Positions 41,123 to 50,534 of a stretch of 64,000 bases of DNA are shown in pieces. The notes beneath the pieces are model-generated. The model was not told the DNA's origin and did no database searches. It worked only from the letters and a program-made list of their open reading frames with translations. Origin of the DNA: Cryptosporangium minutisporangium. Its GTDB lineage: Bacteria > Actinomycetota > Actinomycetes > Mycobacteriales > Cryptosporangiaceae. Both the position numbers and the translations under genes were made by a program. The stretch covers positions 6,875 to 70,874 of the forward strand of contig NZ_BAAAYN010000023.1 of assembly GCF_039536245.1 (NCBI RefSeq). Direction: 5' to 3'. The number at the start of each line of letters is the position of its first letter. The first letter of the stretch is position 1.

Positions 41123-42537
41123 TGAGCACCCAGGACACCGCGCCGGAACTCACCGACGACGAGCGCGCCGAGTTCGCGGCCCTGCTGCCGCCCGCGGTGC
41201 CCGCCGCGGGTCTCCCCCGCCGGCAAGCCCGCCGGTACCAGTTGCTGCGGACGATCGCCGAGCCCGAGCGGCCTCCGCGGTTCCGCGTCCCGAAGCCGGC
41301 GCTGGCCGCGGGGGCTCTCGTGGTCACCGTGGGGCTGAGCGCGGTCGGCGCCGCCGTCGTCGACCGGGACACCGACCGACCGGCGCCCAGCCAGACCGCG
41401 CCGGTCCGGAGCCTCACCGAGCTGCTCGCCGGTATCGACGACGCCGCCGAGCGCCTGCCGGACGTCCGCGCCGGCGTCGGCCAGGTCGTGTACGGCCAGA
41501 CCGAGGTCGCGGGCTCGGACGGCCGGATCAGCCTGCGGGAGACGTGGACCTCGCTGGACGGGCGAACCGGCCTGCTCCGGGTGGACGGCATCCCGGCACC
41601 GGTGACGACCTACGTGCCGCAGCCCGGCGACCTGCCCGACCTCGCCCGGGCGACCGGATACCCGACCTACGAGACGCTGCGCGCGATCGCGGACGTGACA
41701 CCGAGGGCCCTTCGTGCCCAGCTCCGCGCGGACGTTGTCGGCCTGACCGGCGACCCGTCGCTGGCCGCATTCCGGACGGTCCGCACGATGCTGACGACCG
41801 CGCCGATCCCTCCTCGGCTTCGCGCCACCCTCTTCCGGGCCGCCGCCGAGCTCCCGGGCATCCGATTCGTCCCCCGCGACGTCGCGCTCGGCAACCAGCC
41901 GGGACCGGCGTTGGTGCTCGCGGCCGACGGCGCGGAGGAGCGGATGGTGATCGACGTCGGCGCGGTCGCGGTCCTCGGTGACCGTACCCACGCGTACGAG
42001 GACCCCGACCTGGCCGGCGGCTTCGGTGAGGACGGCCAGGGACGCGGCCCGGCGATCGTCCCCGCTGGCCCTTCGCGTCCCGTCACAGCCCGCGACTGGC
42101 GGAACGTCACGCTCTTCGTGCCGGACACCGGCTGGGCGCTGGGGGCGGCGGTCACGGCCCGCTTCCGTGACGGCGTCGCGATCGTCGAACAGCCGGGCGG
42201 GGTGCGGATGCAGTACGCGATCGGCGACGGCCAGACCGCCCAGTACGGGGACGTGACCGGCGACGGCCTCACCGACGTGGTGGTCTCCATCGAACAGTGG
42301 GGCTACGGCGATCAGGGACCGCCGGAGTCGTCGTACGTCGTCGTGGCCTACGCCGGTGCCGAGGGCGGGCGCCTGGTGCCGATCGGCGTCGTCGAATACG
42401 TATCGCCGCTGACGACCGGACCGACGTTCACCATCGAGTCCGGGGTGGTCACCGTCCATCCGCGGCTGGGAGGCAGCACCGAAGGGTCTCCCACCGCGTA
42501 CCGCTGGAACGGGGTCTGGTTCGTGCCGCAGCGCTGA
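41122..42537 (+). CDS. CU044_5270-family membrane protein, probable anti-sigma partner
   Basis: The protein has 471 residues. It has an N-terminal cytoplasmic part of about 55 residues, one TM (ALAAGALVVTVGLSAVGAAVV, about 58-78), then a large extracellular domain. The stretch LTELLAGIDDAAERLPDVRA, then WTSLDGRTGLLRVDG, is the hallmark of the CU044_5270 family. Near the C-terminus is an FG-GAP-like motif, YGDVTGDGLTDVVVSIEQWG, a calcium-type loop usually found in repeat propellers. Extracellular sensing with release of the coupled sigma factor is the likely role. It overlaps the sigma gene stop (TGATG). Confidence 0.85.
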   Translation: MSTQDTAPELTDDERAEFAALLPPAVPAAGLPRRQARRYQLLRTIAEPERPPRFRVPKPALAAGALVVTVGLSAVGAAVVDRDTDRPAPSQTAPVRSLTELLAGIDDAAERLPDVRAGVGQVVYGQTEVAGSDGRISLRETWTSLDGRTGLLRVDGIPAPVTTYVPQPGDLPDLARATGYPTYETLRAIADVTPRALRAQLRADVVGLTGDPSLAAFRTVRTMLTTAPIPPRLRATLFRAAAELPGIRFVPRDVALGNQPGPALVLAADGAEERMVIDVGAVAVLGDRTHAYEDPDLAGGFGEDGQGRGPAIVPAGPSRPVTARDWRNVTLFVPDTGWALGAAVTARFRDGVAIVEQPGGVRMQYAIGDGQTAQYGDVTGDGLTDVVVSIEQWGYGDQGPPESSYVVVAYAGAEGGRLVPIGVVEYVSPLTTGPTFTIESGVVTVHPRLGGSTEGSPTAYRWNGVWFVPQR

Positions 42538-42542
42538 GGCAG

Positions 42543-42680
42543 TCAGGACATGGCGCCGAGCACCGTCTGAACCACTCCGTACGCGATCCGCCCGAACAGC
42601 AGTCCCACCACGACACAGAACACGAGGAAGCCCACCAGCACGTACCACAGGCTGCGGTCCGTTGGCTCGCGGTAGCTCAC
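42543..42680 (-). CDS. Small single-pass membrane protein (45 residues)
   Basis: This gene is too short for ordinary calling. Reading the minus strand from GTG 42680 to the TGA at 42545-42543 gives 45 residues. They begin MSYREPTDRSLWYVLVGFLV, continue FCVVVGLLFGRIAYGVVQTV and end LGAMS. About 24 residues (13-36) form one hydrophobic helix with a short charged N-terminus (positive-inside unclear). The absence of stops and the amphipathic composition argue for coding. No strong RBS is seen (CTGGTGAC just upstream). It lies 84 nt after the polyol dehydrogenase stop on the same strand. Confidence 0.5.
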   Translation of the reverse strand: MSYREPTDRSLWYVLVGFLVFCVVVGLLFGRIAYGVVQTVLGAMS

Positions 42681-42764
42681 GTCACCAGTCAAGGAAGCGG
42701 GGGGTTGCCAGCACGTATGTGCTTCTGGATACGCCGCCGATAGGGCCCGGCGCCTACAGCGCCG

Positions 42765-43775
42765 TCAGCGCTGTCTCGGGTCGACGTGGATCTTGGGGCC
42801 CGGCCCGGCACCGGCCGGTCGCTCCCCCGCCAGCACCGCGGCGACCGCGTCCAGGCCGACGGTCGCGGCCACCAGCGGCCGGGGGTCGACCGCGCCGGTC
42901 GCGTACGCCTCGATCGCGGCGTCCAGGCCGGGTGAGGCGGAGAGAATGCCGACCGCGGTGACGTCCTTGAGCGCCACCGTCCGGGTGTCGATCAGGCTGT
43001 GGCTGCCGGCCAGGCCGATGTAGACGATCCGTCCGGACGGCTCGACGCGGTCGAGTGCCAGCGCGGGCAGGTGGGCGGCGTTCGAGGCCTCGACGATCGC
43101 GTCGAACGGCACGCCGGGCAGGGTGTCTTCGGTCCAGACGGAGTCGAAGCCGAGGCTGCGGGCGAAGTCGAGGGAGTCGCGCCCCAGGAGGTGGACCTCG
43201 GCACCGGCGGCGCGGAGGAACATCGCGGTGAGCAGCCCGATCGTCCCCGGGCCGAGCACCAGAGCCCGGTCTCCCGGGCCCACCGCGGCCGCCTGCGCCG
43301 CACGCAGCGAGTTGCCACCCGGTTCGACGAGTGCGCCGAGCACGGGGTCGACCGTGTCGGGCAGCGGACGCAGCGACCACGCCGGGACCGCGAGCTGCTC
43401 GGCCAACGCGCCGGGCCGGCCGTCGCGGACGCCGACCTCCTGCCGGTTCTCGCAGACGTGCTGGTGCCCTCGGCGGCAGCGGCGGCAGGTCTGATCGCCC
43501 AGCATCGTGTCGCCCATGACCCGGCGGCCGACCCAGGCCGGGTCGACGCCGTCGCCGACCGCGGACACCGTGCCGGCCCACTCGTGACCGAGCCGCATCG
43601 GGTAGGACGAGTGGCCCTCGTGGAGGTAGGCCATCTCGCCGGTGAAGAACTCCACGTCGGTGCCGCAGACGCCGACCCGCTCGACGTCGACCACGACCTC
43701 ACCGGGGACGGCGACCGGGTCCGGTACCTCCTCGACGGCGGCCTCACCCGGTGCGTGCAGCACGAACGCCTTCAT
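42765..43775 (-). CDS. Zinc-dependent polyol/threonine-type dehydrogenase (MDR)
   Basis: The protein has 336 residues from ATG 43775 (MKAFVLHAPGEAAVEEVPDP); a longer frame exists but is not family-like. Zinc ligands are CGTDVEFFTGE, GHEWAGTV and the structural loop TCRRCRRGHQHVCENRQEVG with only part of the usual four cysteines. The Rossmann motif is VLGPGTIGLLTAMFL. The family includes sorbitol, threonine and galactitol dehydrogenases. It is divergent from a sugar-acid dehydratase, suggesting oxidation of a sugar or sugar acid upstream of dehydration. A hairpin of ACAGCGC arms spans its stop. Confidence 0.86.
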   Translation of the reverse strand: MKAFVLHAPGEAAVEEVPDPVAVPGEVVVDVERVGVCGTDVEFFTGEMAYLHEGHSSYPMRLGHEWAGTVSAVGDGVDPAWVGRRVMGDTMLGDQTCRRCRRGHQHVCENRQEVGVRDGRPGALAEQLAVPAWSLRPLPDTVDPVLGALVEPGGNSLRAAQAAAVGPGDRALVLGPGTIGLLTAMFLRAAGAEVHLLGRDSLDFARSLGFDSVWTEDTLPGVPFDAIVEASNAAHLPALALDRVEPSGRIVYIGLAGSHSLIDTRTVALKDVTAVGILSASPGLDAAIEAYATGAVDPRPLVAATVGLDAVAAVLAGERPAGAGPGPKIHVDPRQR

Positions 43776-43917
43776 CGAGGTCCGAGGACTGGCTGGCCAG
43801 CCCGGCCCGGCGTAGCGACCCGAGCGCACGGTGCACGGTGGGTTGCTGTCTGTGTAGCGTCCATCGCGTTCCGAAACGTAGTCCACCGTGTCGATAGTTG
43901 GAAAGGCGGCGGTCGCG

Positions 43918-45627
43918 ATGACGCTCCGCAGCGCGCAGTGGTACGCCGGAGAGAACCGCAACGCCTACATCCACCGCGCCTGGATGCGCCGGGGCATACC
44001 CACCGAAGGATTCGAACGCCCGCAGATCGCGATCGCCAACACCGCCTCGGACCTGACGCCGTGCAACGCCCACCTGACCGAGGTCGCTCGCTCGGTTGCG
44101 AATGGCGTCTACGAAGCCGGCGGCATCCCGCTCGAGCTGCCGGTTGTCTCGCTCGGCGAGACGAACGTCCGGCCCACGGCGATGCTCTGGCGGAACATGG
44201 CCGCGATGGCTACCGAGGAGATGCTCCGGGCCAACCCGATCGACGGCGTGGTGTTACTCGGCGGCTGCGACAAGACGATCCCGTCGCTGCTGATGGCCGC
44301 CGCCTCGGTCGACCTTCCCGCCGTCGTGGTGCCCGGCGGTCCGATGCTCACCGGCACGTTCCGCGGCGTAACACTCGCCTGCGGCACCGACGTGTGGCGC
44401 CTGTCGGAGGAGGTCCGCGCCGGAACCCTGTCGCAGACCGACTTCACCCGGTCGGAATCCTCGATGATCCGTAGCCGCGGGCACTGCAACACGATGGGCA
44501 CCGCCTCGACGATGGCGCTGGTCGCGGAAGCACTGGGCACGGTGGTGCCCGGGGTGGCCGGAACGCCCGCGCCGGACAGCCGGCTGCTGGAGGCCGCGCA
44601 CGGCACCGGACGGCTCGCGGTCGAGCTGATCACCGAGGACCGACGCCCGAGCACGTTCCTGACCAAGGCCAACTTCGCCAACGCGATCGTCGCGCTCGCC
44701 GCGATCGGCGGCTCCACCAACGCGGTCGTGCACCTGCTCGCGATCGCCGGACGCCTCGGCGTCGAACTGACGCTCGACGACTTCGACCGGATCGGCTCCC
44801 GCGTCCCGGTCCTCGTCGATCTCCTCCCGGCCGGCCGGTACCTGATGGACGACTTCCACCGCGCCGGCGGCCTGCTCGCGGTCCTGCGGGAGGTCCGCGA
44901 CCTGCTCGACCCGGACGCGCTGACCGTGACCGGCAAGCCGCTGGTCGACTACCTCGACGACGCACCGATCTGGGACCCGGACGTCATCCACCCCCGCGAG
45001 GCGCCCCTCGTGGCCCAGGGCGGCATCGCCGTTCTGCGCGGTAACCTCGCCCCGTCCGGTGCGCTGATCAAGCCCGCCGCGGCCTCCCCGCACCTGCTGC
45101 GCCACCGCGGCCGAGCGGTCGTGTTCGACTCCATCGAGGACTTCCACGCCCGCGTCGACGACCCCGACCTCGACGTGGACGCCGACTCCGTGCTGGTGCT
45201 GCGCGGCTGCGGCCCTCGTGGGTACCCCGGCATGCCCGAGGTGTCGAACATGCCGCTGCCGCAGAAGCTGCTCGCGCAGGGCGTCCGGGACATGGTGCGG
45301 GTCTGCGACGGACGCATGAGCGGCACCGCCTACGGCACGGTCGTCCTGCACGTCGCGCCCGAGGCGGCAGCCGGTGGGCCGCTCGCCCTGGTGCGCACCG
45401 GCGATTTCATCGTCTTGGACGTCGAGGCGCGCCGTCTCGACCTGGACGTTCCTGCCGACGAGCTGGCCCGGCGCGTCCCGAACGAGGCCACCGTGGCCGG
45501 GTTCGCCGCGCCGAAGCGGGGCTGGGAGCGGCTCTACGTCGACCACGTCCTGCAGGCCGACACCGGCGCGGACCTGGACTTCCTCGTCGGCTCCAGCGGC
45601 TCGGAAGTCAGCCGCGAATCGCACTGA
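43918..45627 (+). CDS. IlvD/Edd-family sugar-acid dehydratase
   Basis: The protein has 569 residues from ATG 43918; the frame upstream to 43888 is not family-like. The Fe-S cysteines are in SDLTPCNAHL, GGCDKTIPSL and GHCNTMGTAST. Further motifs are STFLTKANFANAIVALAAIGGSTNA (shown by its parts FANAIVALAA and GGSTNA), RGCGPRGYPGMPEVSNMPLP and DGRMSGTAYGTV. The AQWYAGENRNAYIHRAWM start matches L-arabinonate/D-galactonate-type dehydratases better than true IlvD. The reaction would be sugar acid to 2-keto-3-deoxy acid plus water. Housekeeping ilvD would sit with branched-chain genes; here a polyol dehydrogenase is divergent. Confidence 0.87.
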   Translation: MTLRSAQWYAGENRNAYIHRAWMRRGIPTEGFERPQIAIANTASDLTPCNAHLTEVARSVANGVYEAGGIPLELPVVSLGETNVRPTAMLWRNMAAMATEEMLRANPIDGVVLLGGCDKTIPSLLMAAASVDLPAVVVPGGPMLTGTFRGVTLACGTDVWRLSEEVRAGTLSQTDFTRSESSMIRSRGHCNTMGTASTMALVAEALGTVVPGVAGTPAPDSRLLEAAHGTGRLAVELITEDRRPSTFLTKANFANAIVALAAIGGSTNAVVHLLAIAGRLGVELTLDDFDRIGSRVPVLVDLLPAGRYLMDDFHRAGGLLAVLREVRDLLDPDALTVTGKPLVDYLDDAPIWDPDVIHPREAPLVAQGGIAVLRGNLAPSGALIKPAAASPHLLRHRGRAVVFDSIEDFHARVDDPDLDVDADSVLVLRGCGPRGYPGMPEVSNMPLPQKLLAQGVRDMVRVCDGRMSGTAYGTVVLHVAPEAAAGGPLALVRTGDFIVLDVEARRLDLDVPADELARRVPNEATVAGFAAPKRGWERLYVDHVLQADTGADLDFLVGSSGSEVSRESH

Positions 45628-45695
45628 CACCGCGCCCGCGGCGGCGGGAAGCGCTGCACGGTTTGCGCCGTCATAGGGACGCAAGCCGGGCATCG

Positions 45696-46901
45696 CTACC
45701 GGGAAGCCTCGATCAGCGCCAGCTGCTTGTTGATATCGGCCGGGTTCGTATCCCCGGCGACCTTCTGCAGGAACGGGGTGTGGTCGAAGACGAAGTCGCG
45801 GAGCGGGCGCAGCGGCGCGGGCGTGTGGTGGAAGACCTTGCCGAGCATCCACGCCTGCTGCACCTGCCGCGCGGTGTGCGGCTTGCGCGGGTCCTCGTAG
45901 GCCTGCAGTGCGCCGCGGACCGCGTCGAGGTCGGTGAGGTCGACGCCGTGCAGGGCGCGGCCGAGGAAGTAGCCGTCCTCGATCGACATGCCCGCTCCGT
46001 AGGCGGCGTACGGAGAGGTGGCGTGCGCGGCGTCGCCCGCGAGGGTGGCACGCCCCTTGGACCACTGCTTGAGGGGTTTGCGGTCGCGGAGCACCCAGCG
46101 CTGGACGTGCTGCGGGTCGGTCTCGGCGATCAGCCCTGGTAACGGTGCCGGGAACCCGGTGGCGAGCTCGGCCGCCGCAGCGTGCAGATCCGGCGGCGGC
46201 GGCGCGCTGGGGTCGGTGGCGGTGAGCATCCACCACTGGTGTCCGTCGCGACCCTTGTGGCGGATCGAAGTCCAGCTGCCTTGAACGGTGCGGCCGTGGG
46301 TGAGGATGCACTTGTTCGGTGCGGTACCCGCGACGTCGGCGAACGTGAAGCCGCCGAAGATGTGCAGTCGGTGCTCGCGTTTCGGTGAGTCGCCCCAGAG
46401 CGTTCGGCGGACGAGGGAGTCGATGCCGTCGGCGCCGATCAGCACGTCGTGCTCGGCGCTGCTGCCGTCGGCGAAGTGCAGCGTGACCACGCGCTCGTCC
46501 TGCTCGATGCGCTCGACCTGCTGGTTGAACCGGAGAACGCCGGGAGGGATCGCGGCGAGCATCCGCTCGTAGAGCTCGGGGCGGAGCAGGCCGATGAACC
46601 CACCGCCGTAGGCGGCCTTGACGTCCGGGTCGAGCTTCACGTCCACGCGGACCTTGCCGCGGATGTTGTGGAACTGGGTGTCGGTCGGGGCGCCGAGGTC
46701 CTCGGTGTCCACGCCCAGCAGCCGCAGCGCCTTCAGCGGCGGCGGCCACAGGTTGAGGATGTTGCCGGCCGGGCGGGCTTCCCAGTAGCGCTCGTAGACC
46801 ACGACGTCATGGCCGGCTCGCAGGGCACCGAGAGCGGCCGCCATTCCGGCGGGCCCCGCACCGAGCACCGCGACGCGACCACGACGGGAGACAGCAGTCA
46901 T
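45696..46901 (-). CDS. FAD-dependent class A monooxygenase
   Basis: The protein has 401 residues from ATG 46901, 4 nt after GAGGTG. The FAD-binding GxGxxG is VAVLGAGPAGMAAALGA; the second motif DG is IGADGIDSLVRRTLWG; the third, GD, is LAGDAAHATSPYAAYGAG. This order is typical of PHBH-like aromatic hydroxylases. The substrate is unknown. It is divergent from the TetR gene at 47016, and two TAGCNNNCGCTA sites lie between them, so it is expected to be induced by an aromatic ligand of that repressor. Confidence 0.88.
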   Translation of the reverse strand: MTAVSRRGRVAVLGAGPAGMAAALGALRAGHDVVVYERYWEARPAGNILNLWPPPLKALRLLGVDTEDLGAPTDTQFHNIRGKVRVDVKLDPDVKAAYGGGFIGLLRPELYERMLAAIPPGVLRFNQQVERIEQDERVVTLHFADGSSAEHDVLIGADGIDSLVRRTLWGDSPKREHRLHIFGGFTFADVAGTAPNKCILTHGRTVQGSWTSIRHKGRDGHQWWMLTATDPSAPPPPDLHAAAAELATGFPAPLPGLIAETDPQHVQRWVLRDRKPLKQWSKGRATLAGDAAHATSPYAAYGAGMSIEDGYFLGRALHGVDLTDLDAVRGALQAYEDPRKPHTARQVQQAWMLGKVFHHTPAPLRPLRDFVFDHTPFLQKVAGDTNPADINKQLALIEASR

Positions 46902-46930
46902 CGGACACCTCAATGTGTCGGAGGAAACAG

Positions 46931-46971
46931 TAGCTGGCGCTACTATTAGAGCGAAACTTTAGCGTCCGCTA
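46931..46971. promoter_or_regulatory. Two TetR operators in the divergent promoter
   Basis: TAGCTGGCGCTA (46931-46942) and TAGCGTCCGCTA (46960-46971) both fit TAGC-NNN-CGCTA, with centres 29 bp apart. In addition AACAGTAGC (46926-46934) is the exact reverse complement of GCTACTGTT (46968-46976). The region between FAD monooxygenase and TetR starts is A/T-richer than its surroundings. Confidence 0.8.
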
Positions 46972-47015
46972 CTGTTCTGTCAAGACATCACGCGGACGAC
47001 GGGAGAGCGCGCGCC

Positions 47016-47663
47016 GTGGCAGACGCCGAGCTGGAGATCCGGCCCCCCAAGCAGCGCCGTAGCCGGGAGGCGTGGAACCGGGTCCTGGACGCGGGCGTGG
47101 CGATCCTCGAAGAGGACGGCTACGAGGCGTTCACCATCGCCGCGGTCTGCGCGCGCGCCACCGTGGCGCCACCCGCGATCTACGCCCGGACGACCAGCAA
47201 AGAGGCACTGTTCCTCGCCGTCTACGAGCACGGGATCGCCCGCCTGGTCGCCGACCAGGAAGCGCTCGACCCGGCCGACCACTGGACCGACCGGGAACCC
47301 GCCGAACTGGTACGGGCGGTGGTCGCCGAGACCGTGCGCATCGCGCTGCGTCATCAGCGCTTTCTCCGCCCGGTGGTGCTGCTCTCCGCCTCCCATCCCG
47401 AGATCCGGCGACGAGGGTCGAGGTACAGCCGCGCGCTCGGCGAGCAGTTCGTCGCTGTGCTCGCGCCGCTGCGCGACCGTTTCACGCACGACGACGCCGA
47501 CGCCGCCACGTCGACGTGTTTCGACACCGTGTTCGCCACCACCATGATCCGGGTGGCCTACGGGCCCGGCTTCGCCACCGCGGTGATCGAGGACGACGAG
47601 GCGTTCGTGGCTCGACTGGGCGAGACCGCCGCCCGCTACCTCCTGAGCGCGGCCCCCGACTGA
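47016..47663 (+). CDS. TetR-family repressor of the divergent monooxygenase
   Basis: The protein has 215 residues from GTG 47016. The HTH is RRSREAWNRVLDAGVAILEE, then CARATVAPPAIYARTTSKEA. The C-terminal ligand domain is helical, with two conserved-looking segments (VLLSASHPEIRRRGSRYS; DAATSTCFDTVFATT). It is divergent from the FAD monooxygenase gene with two operator-like sites in between. Confidence 0.87.
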   Translation: MADAELEIRPPKQRRSREAWNRVLDAGVAILEEDGYEAFTIAAVCARATVAPPAIYARTTSKEALFLAVYEHGIARLVADQEALDPADHWTDREPAELVRAVVAETVRIALRHQRFLRPVVLLSASHPEIRRRGSRYSRALGEQFVAVLAPLRDRFTHDDADAATSTCFDTVFATTMIRVAYGPGFATAVIEDDEAFVARLGETAARYLLSAAPD

Positions 47664-47780
47664 GTGGTTCTTCCACGACGATGAGTGATGCGACTATCCG
47701 GATCGGGTGATGCGCCGGAGCGACGATCGCGCCAGGCTGAGCGGGACTCGCCTGGTTCCCGATGTCGGCTTGGGGGTCGT

Positions 47781-50462
47781 GTGGCCACGGACGTCGCAAT
47801 CACGCTCTCCGGGAGCCCGGCCTTCTCGCCTCCGGGCGGAAACCCACTCCTGGAGTCGAAGTTCGCCATCCCCGAACCGCCACCGTTCCTGGTCACCCGC
47901 TCCCGGCTCTGGGGCACGCTGACCGCCGCAACACACGACCCGGTCGCGGTCGTGGTCGGATCGGCGGGCGCAGGGAAGACCCAATTGGTCGCGTCCTGGC
48001 TCCGCAGCCGGACCGGCGATGGACGCGCCGTCTGGATCACGCTCGAGGAGGGCGACGGCGACCCAGCCGTCCTCTGGACCTACGTGCTCGAGGGCCTTCG
48101 CCGCGCCGGACTCGACCTGCCCACCTCCGCGCAGCGGCCGTTTCCCGGCGCCGCCGCACACCGATCCTTCCTCGCGTGGCTGGCGGGTGAACTCGCCACC
48201 ATGGACCAGCCGGTGACGCTGGTGTTGGACGGCACCTCCTGCATCGACGACGACTACCAGTGGGCCACCGATCTCGATTTCGTGCTGCGACACGCCCGCG
48301 GCCGGCTCCAGGCGATCCTGATCGGACGGTCTGATCCGCCGCTCCCCCTGCACCGGTATCGGCTGGCCGGTCGGTTGACCGAGATTCACAGCCGCGAGCT
48401 GGCGTTCAGCCCGGCCGAAACCGCCGAGCTCATGGATCTACACGGGATTACGCTCACGGACGGCGCTATGGCCGCGCTGCTCCAACGTACCGAAGGGTGG
48501 GCGGCCGGCCTTCGGCTGGTGGCCATGGCCCTGGCCGGACGAGTCGACGCGGACCAGCAGATCGCGGACCTGACCGGCGACGACGCCGGAATCGCCGAGT
48601 ACTTCCTCGGCGAGGTGCTTCGCACCCAGCACAGGGACGTCCGGACCTTCCTGCTCGAAACCAGCATCCTCGACGTGTTCACCCCGGAACTGGCCGACGC
48701 GGTGACCGGACGCAGTGACAGCCGACGGATGCTGGCCGCTCTCCGCCGGGTGAACGCGTTCGTCGTCTCGGTGGACGGGCATGCCGCCGTCTACCGCTAC
48801 CACCGGCTCTTCGCCGACCTGCTCCGGACCCAGCTGGCGCTGGACGCTCCGGACCGGCTGATCGGGCTACAAGAGCGCGCGGCCCGGTGGCACGCCGCGA
48901 ACGGCGACCTCATCCGGGCCGTCGAACACGCGATCGCGGCCGGCAACCCGGCCGCGGCCGCCGCCCTTGTAATCCAGGGCTACGCAATCGGGGAACTGGC
49001 CCTGCACGGCCGACGCTGCCGACCGGGCGAGCTTCTCGCCGCCACCCCCGAGCCTGCGGAGACCCCGGAGAGCGCACTCGTCCTGGCCGCGCTGGCCACA
49101 GCCGACGGCGAGACCGAGCGGTGCGCGCGGTTGCTCGACGAAGCCCGCGCCCTCCTGCTGGAGCGCAACGGCGGTGATTGTCCCGATCCGATCGCGCTCG
49201 CCGGAATCTTGCTGGAAGTGCTGCTCGCACAGGACCTACGGCACTCCGTGCGGGTCGTGCACTCCGCGCGGGTCGCCGACGTGCTGCTCCGTCGCGCTCC
49301 CCCCGAGGTCCGCGAACGTCGCGCCGAGGCCGACGCGATCCTCCTGGCGGCGCGAGGCGTGGCCGAGAGCCGACTGGGGCAGCTCGACGACGCGGTCGGC
49401 ACCCTCCGGGCAGCGGTCACCGCAGCCGGCGCCGCGGGCTGCGCCGGCCCACGCCGGGAAGCACTCGAGCAGCTCGCACTGATCGAAGCCCACCGCGGTC
49501 GGCTCCGTCAGGCGGCGGCGCTCGCCGGCAAGGCGCGGGAGGCCGCGGAGCACGGCGGGACGGCGGGGGTCCACCCCTCGTCGGTGGCGGAGCTGACGCT
49601 GGCGTGGGTGGCCGCCGAGCGGTACGACGTGGAGCAGGCCTGGCATCACCTGCGCGCTGCCGCAGCGCATCCGCCGTGCGACCCGGCGGTGCGGGCAGGC
49701 GCCGCCCTGGTCCGGGCCCGACTGCTCCGTGCCCGTGGCGAGCTACGGGAGGCGCGCGCGGCCCTGGACGTGTCCGCTGGTGACCCTCCCCCGCTCTGGC
49801 TCGAACGCGAGCTCGCGCTCAACCGGGCCCGGCTGGCGATCGCCGCCGGTCAGCCGGCCGAGGCCGAGGTGATCCTCCGAACCCTGGACGGCCCGGACGA
49901 CGCGGACACCACCGTCGTTCGTGCCGCCGTCCAGCTCGCCGTCGGGGAACTCGACCGGGCGCAGCAGCTCGTACAGACGGTCGTCAGCACCACGGACGCA
50001 CCGGCCTCCGTACTGGTCGACGCCTGGCTGTTGCTGGCGACGATCGCTGCGGAGGACGACGATCCCGACCGGGCGCACCGAGCCGTGCGCCAAGCGTTGC
50101 GGGCGGCGTCCCCCGAGTCGTTACGCCGACCGTTCAACGAGATCGGTCCGGCGCTCCGTCGCTTGCTCCGGGAGGCTCCCGAGCTGCGCGACCGCCTCCG
50201 GCTACCGGGCACCGACCAGGCCGAGGCGCCCCGCCGCGGACCGGCGCCGGAGGACGACCCGGTGCTCGTGGAGCCGCTCAGCAAGCGCGAGATGGACGTC
50301 CTGCTCCAGATGGCCGCGATGCTGCCGAGCGAGGAGATCGCCGCGACTCTGTACGTCTCGATCAACACGGTGAAGACCCATGTGCGCAGCATCTTCCGCA
50401 AGCTCTCGGTCTCGCGGCGGAGCGAGGCGGTCCGCCGGGCCCGGGCGCTCGGCCTGATCTGA
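47781..50462 (+). CDS. Large STAND-type LuxR regulator (MalT-like) 1
   Basis: The protein has 893 residues from GTG 47781; the open frame before it lacks family likeness. Walker A is GSAGAGKT at 60-67, with the Walker B segment VTLVLDGTSCI. The P-loop NTPase core is followed by a tetratricopeptide-like helical region (about 420-800) with MalT-type segments such as RTEGWAAGLRLVAMAL and LERAARWHAANGDL-type helices. The C-terminal LuxR HTH, last 65 residues, is LSKREMDVLLQMAAM with SINTVKTHVRSIFRKL. These regulators bind an inducer with ATP and activate nearby genes. It faces the glycosidase operon at its 3' end. Confidence 0.86.
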   Translation: MATDVAITLSGSPAFSPPGGNPLLESKFAIPEPPPFLVTRSRLWGTLTAATHDPVAVVVGSAGAGKTQLVASWLRSRTGDGRAVWITLEEGDGDPAVLWTYVLEGLRRAGLDLPTSAQRPFPGAAAHRSFLAWLAGELATMDQPVTLVLDGTSCIDDDYQWATDLDFVLRHARGRLQAILIGRSDPPLPLHRYRLAGRLTEIHSRELAFSPAETAELMDLHGITLTDGAMAALLQRTEGWAAGLRLVAMALAGRVDADQQIADLTGDDAGIAEYFLGEVLRTQHRDVRTFLLETSILDVFTPELADAVTGRSDSRRMLAALRRVNAFVVSVDGHAAVYRYHRLFADLLRTQLALDAPDRLIGLQERAARWHAANGDLIRAVEHAIAAGNPAAAAALVIQGYAIGELALHGRRCRPGELLAATPEPAETPESALVLAALATADGETERCARLLDEARALLLERNGGDCPDPIALAGILLEVLLAQDLRHSVRVVHSARVADVLLRRAPPEVRERRAEADAILLAARGVAESRLGQLDDAVGTLRAAVTAAGAAGCAGPRREALEQLALIEAHRGRLRQAAALAGKAREAAEHGGTAGVHPSSVAELTLAWVAAERYDVEQAWHHLRAAAAHPPCDPAVRAGAALVRARLLRARGELREARAALDVSAGDPPPLWLERELALNRARLAIAAGQPAEAEVILRTLDGPDDADTTVVRAAVQLAVGELDRAQQLVQTVVSTTDAPASVLVDAWLLLATIAAEDDDPDRAHRAVRQALRAASPESLRRPFNEIGPALRRLLREAPELRDRLRLPGTDQAEAPRRGPAPEDDPVLVEPLSKREMDVLLQMAAMLPSEEIAATLYVSINTVKTHVRSIFRKLSVSRRSEAVRRARALGLI

Positions 50463-50534
50463 CTGCGCCGAGACCCGGCGACCAGGCCCCGGCGAGTAGG
50501 CCCCGGCGAGTAGACCCGGCGACCCCGAGCACCG

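Noticed and set aside
43918-45627. Housekeeping dihydroxy-acid dehydratase IlvD
   Set aside because: The N-terminal AQWYAGENRNAYIHRAWM pattern and the divergent polyol dehydrogenase fit a sugar-acid dehydratase; no branched-chain amino acid gene is near.
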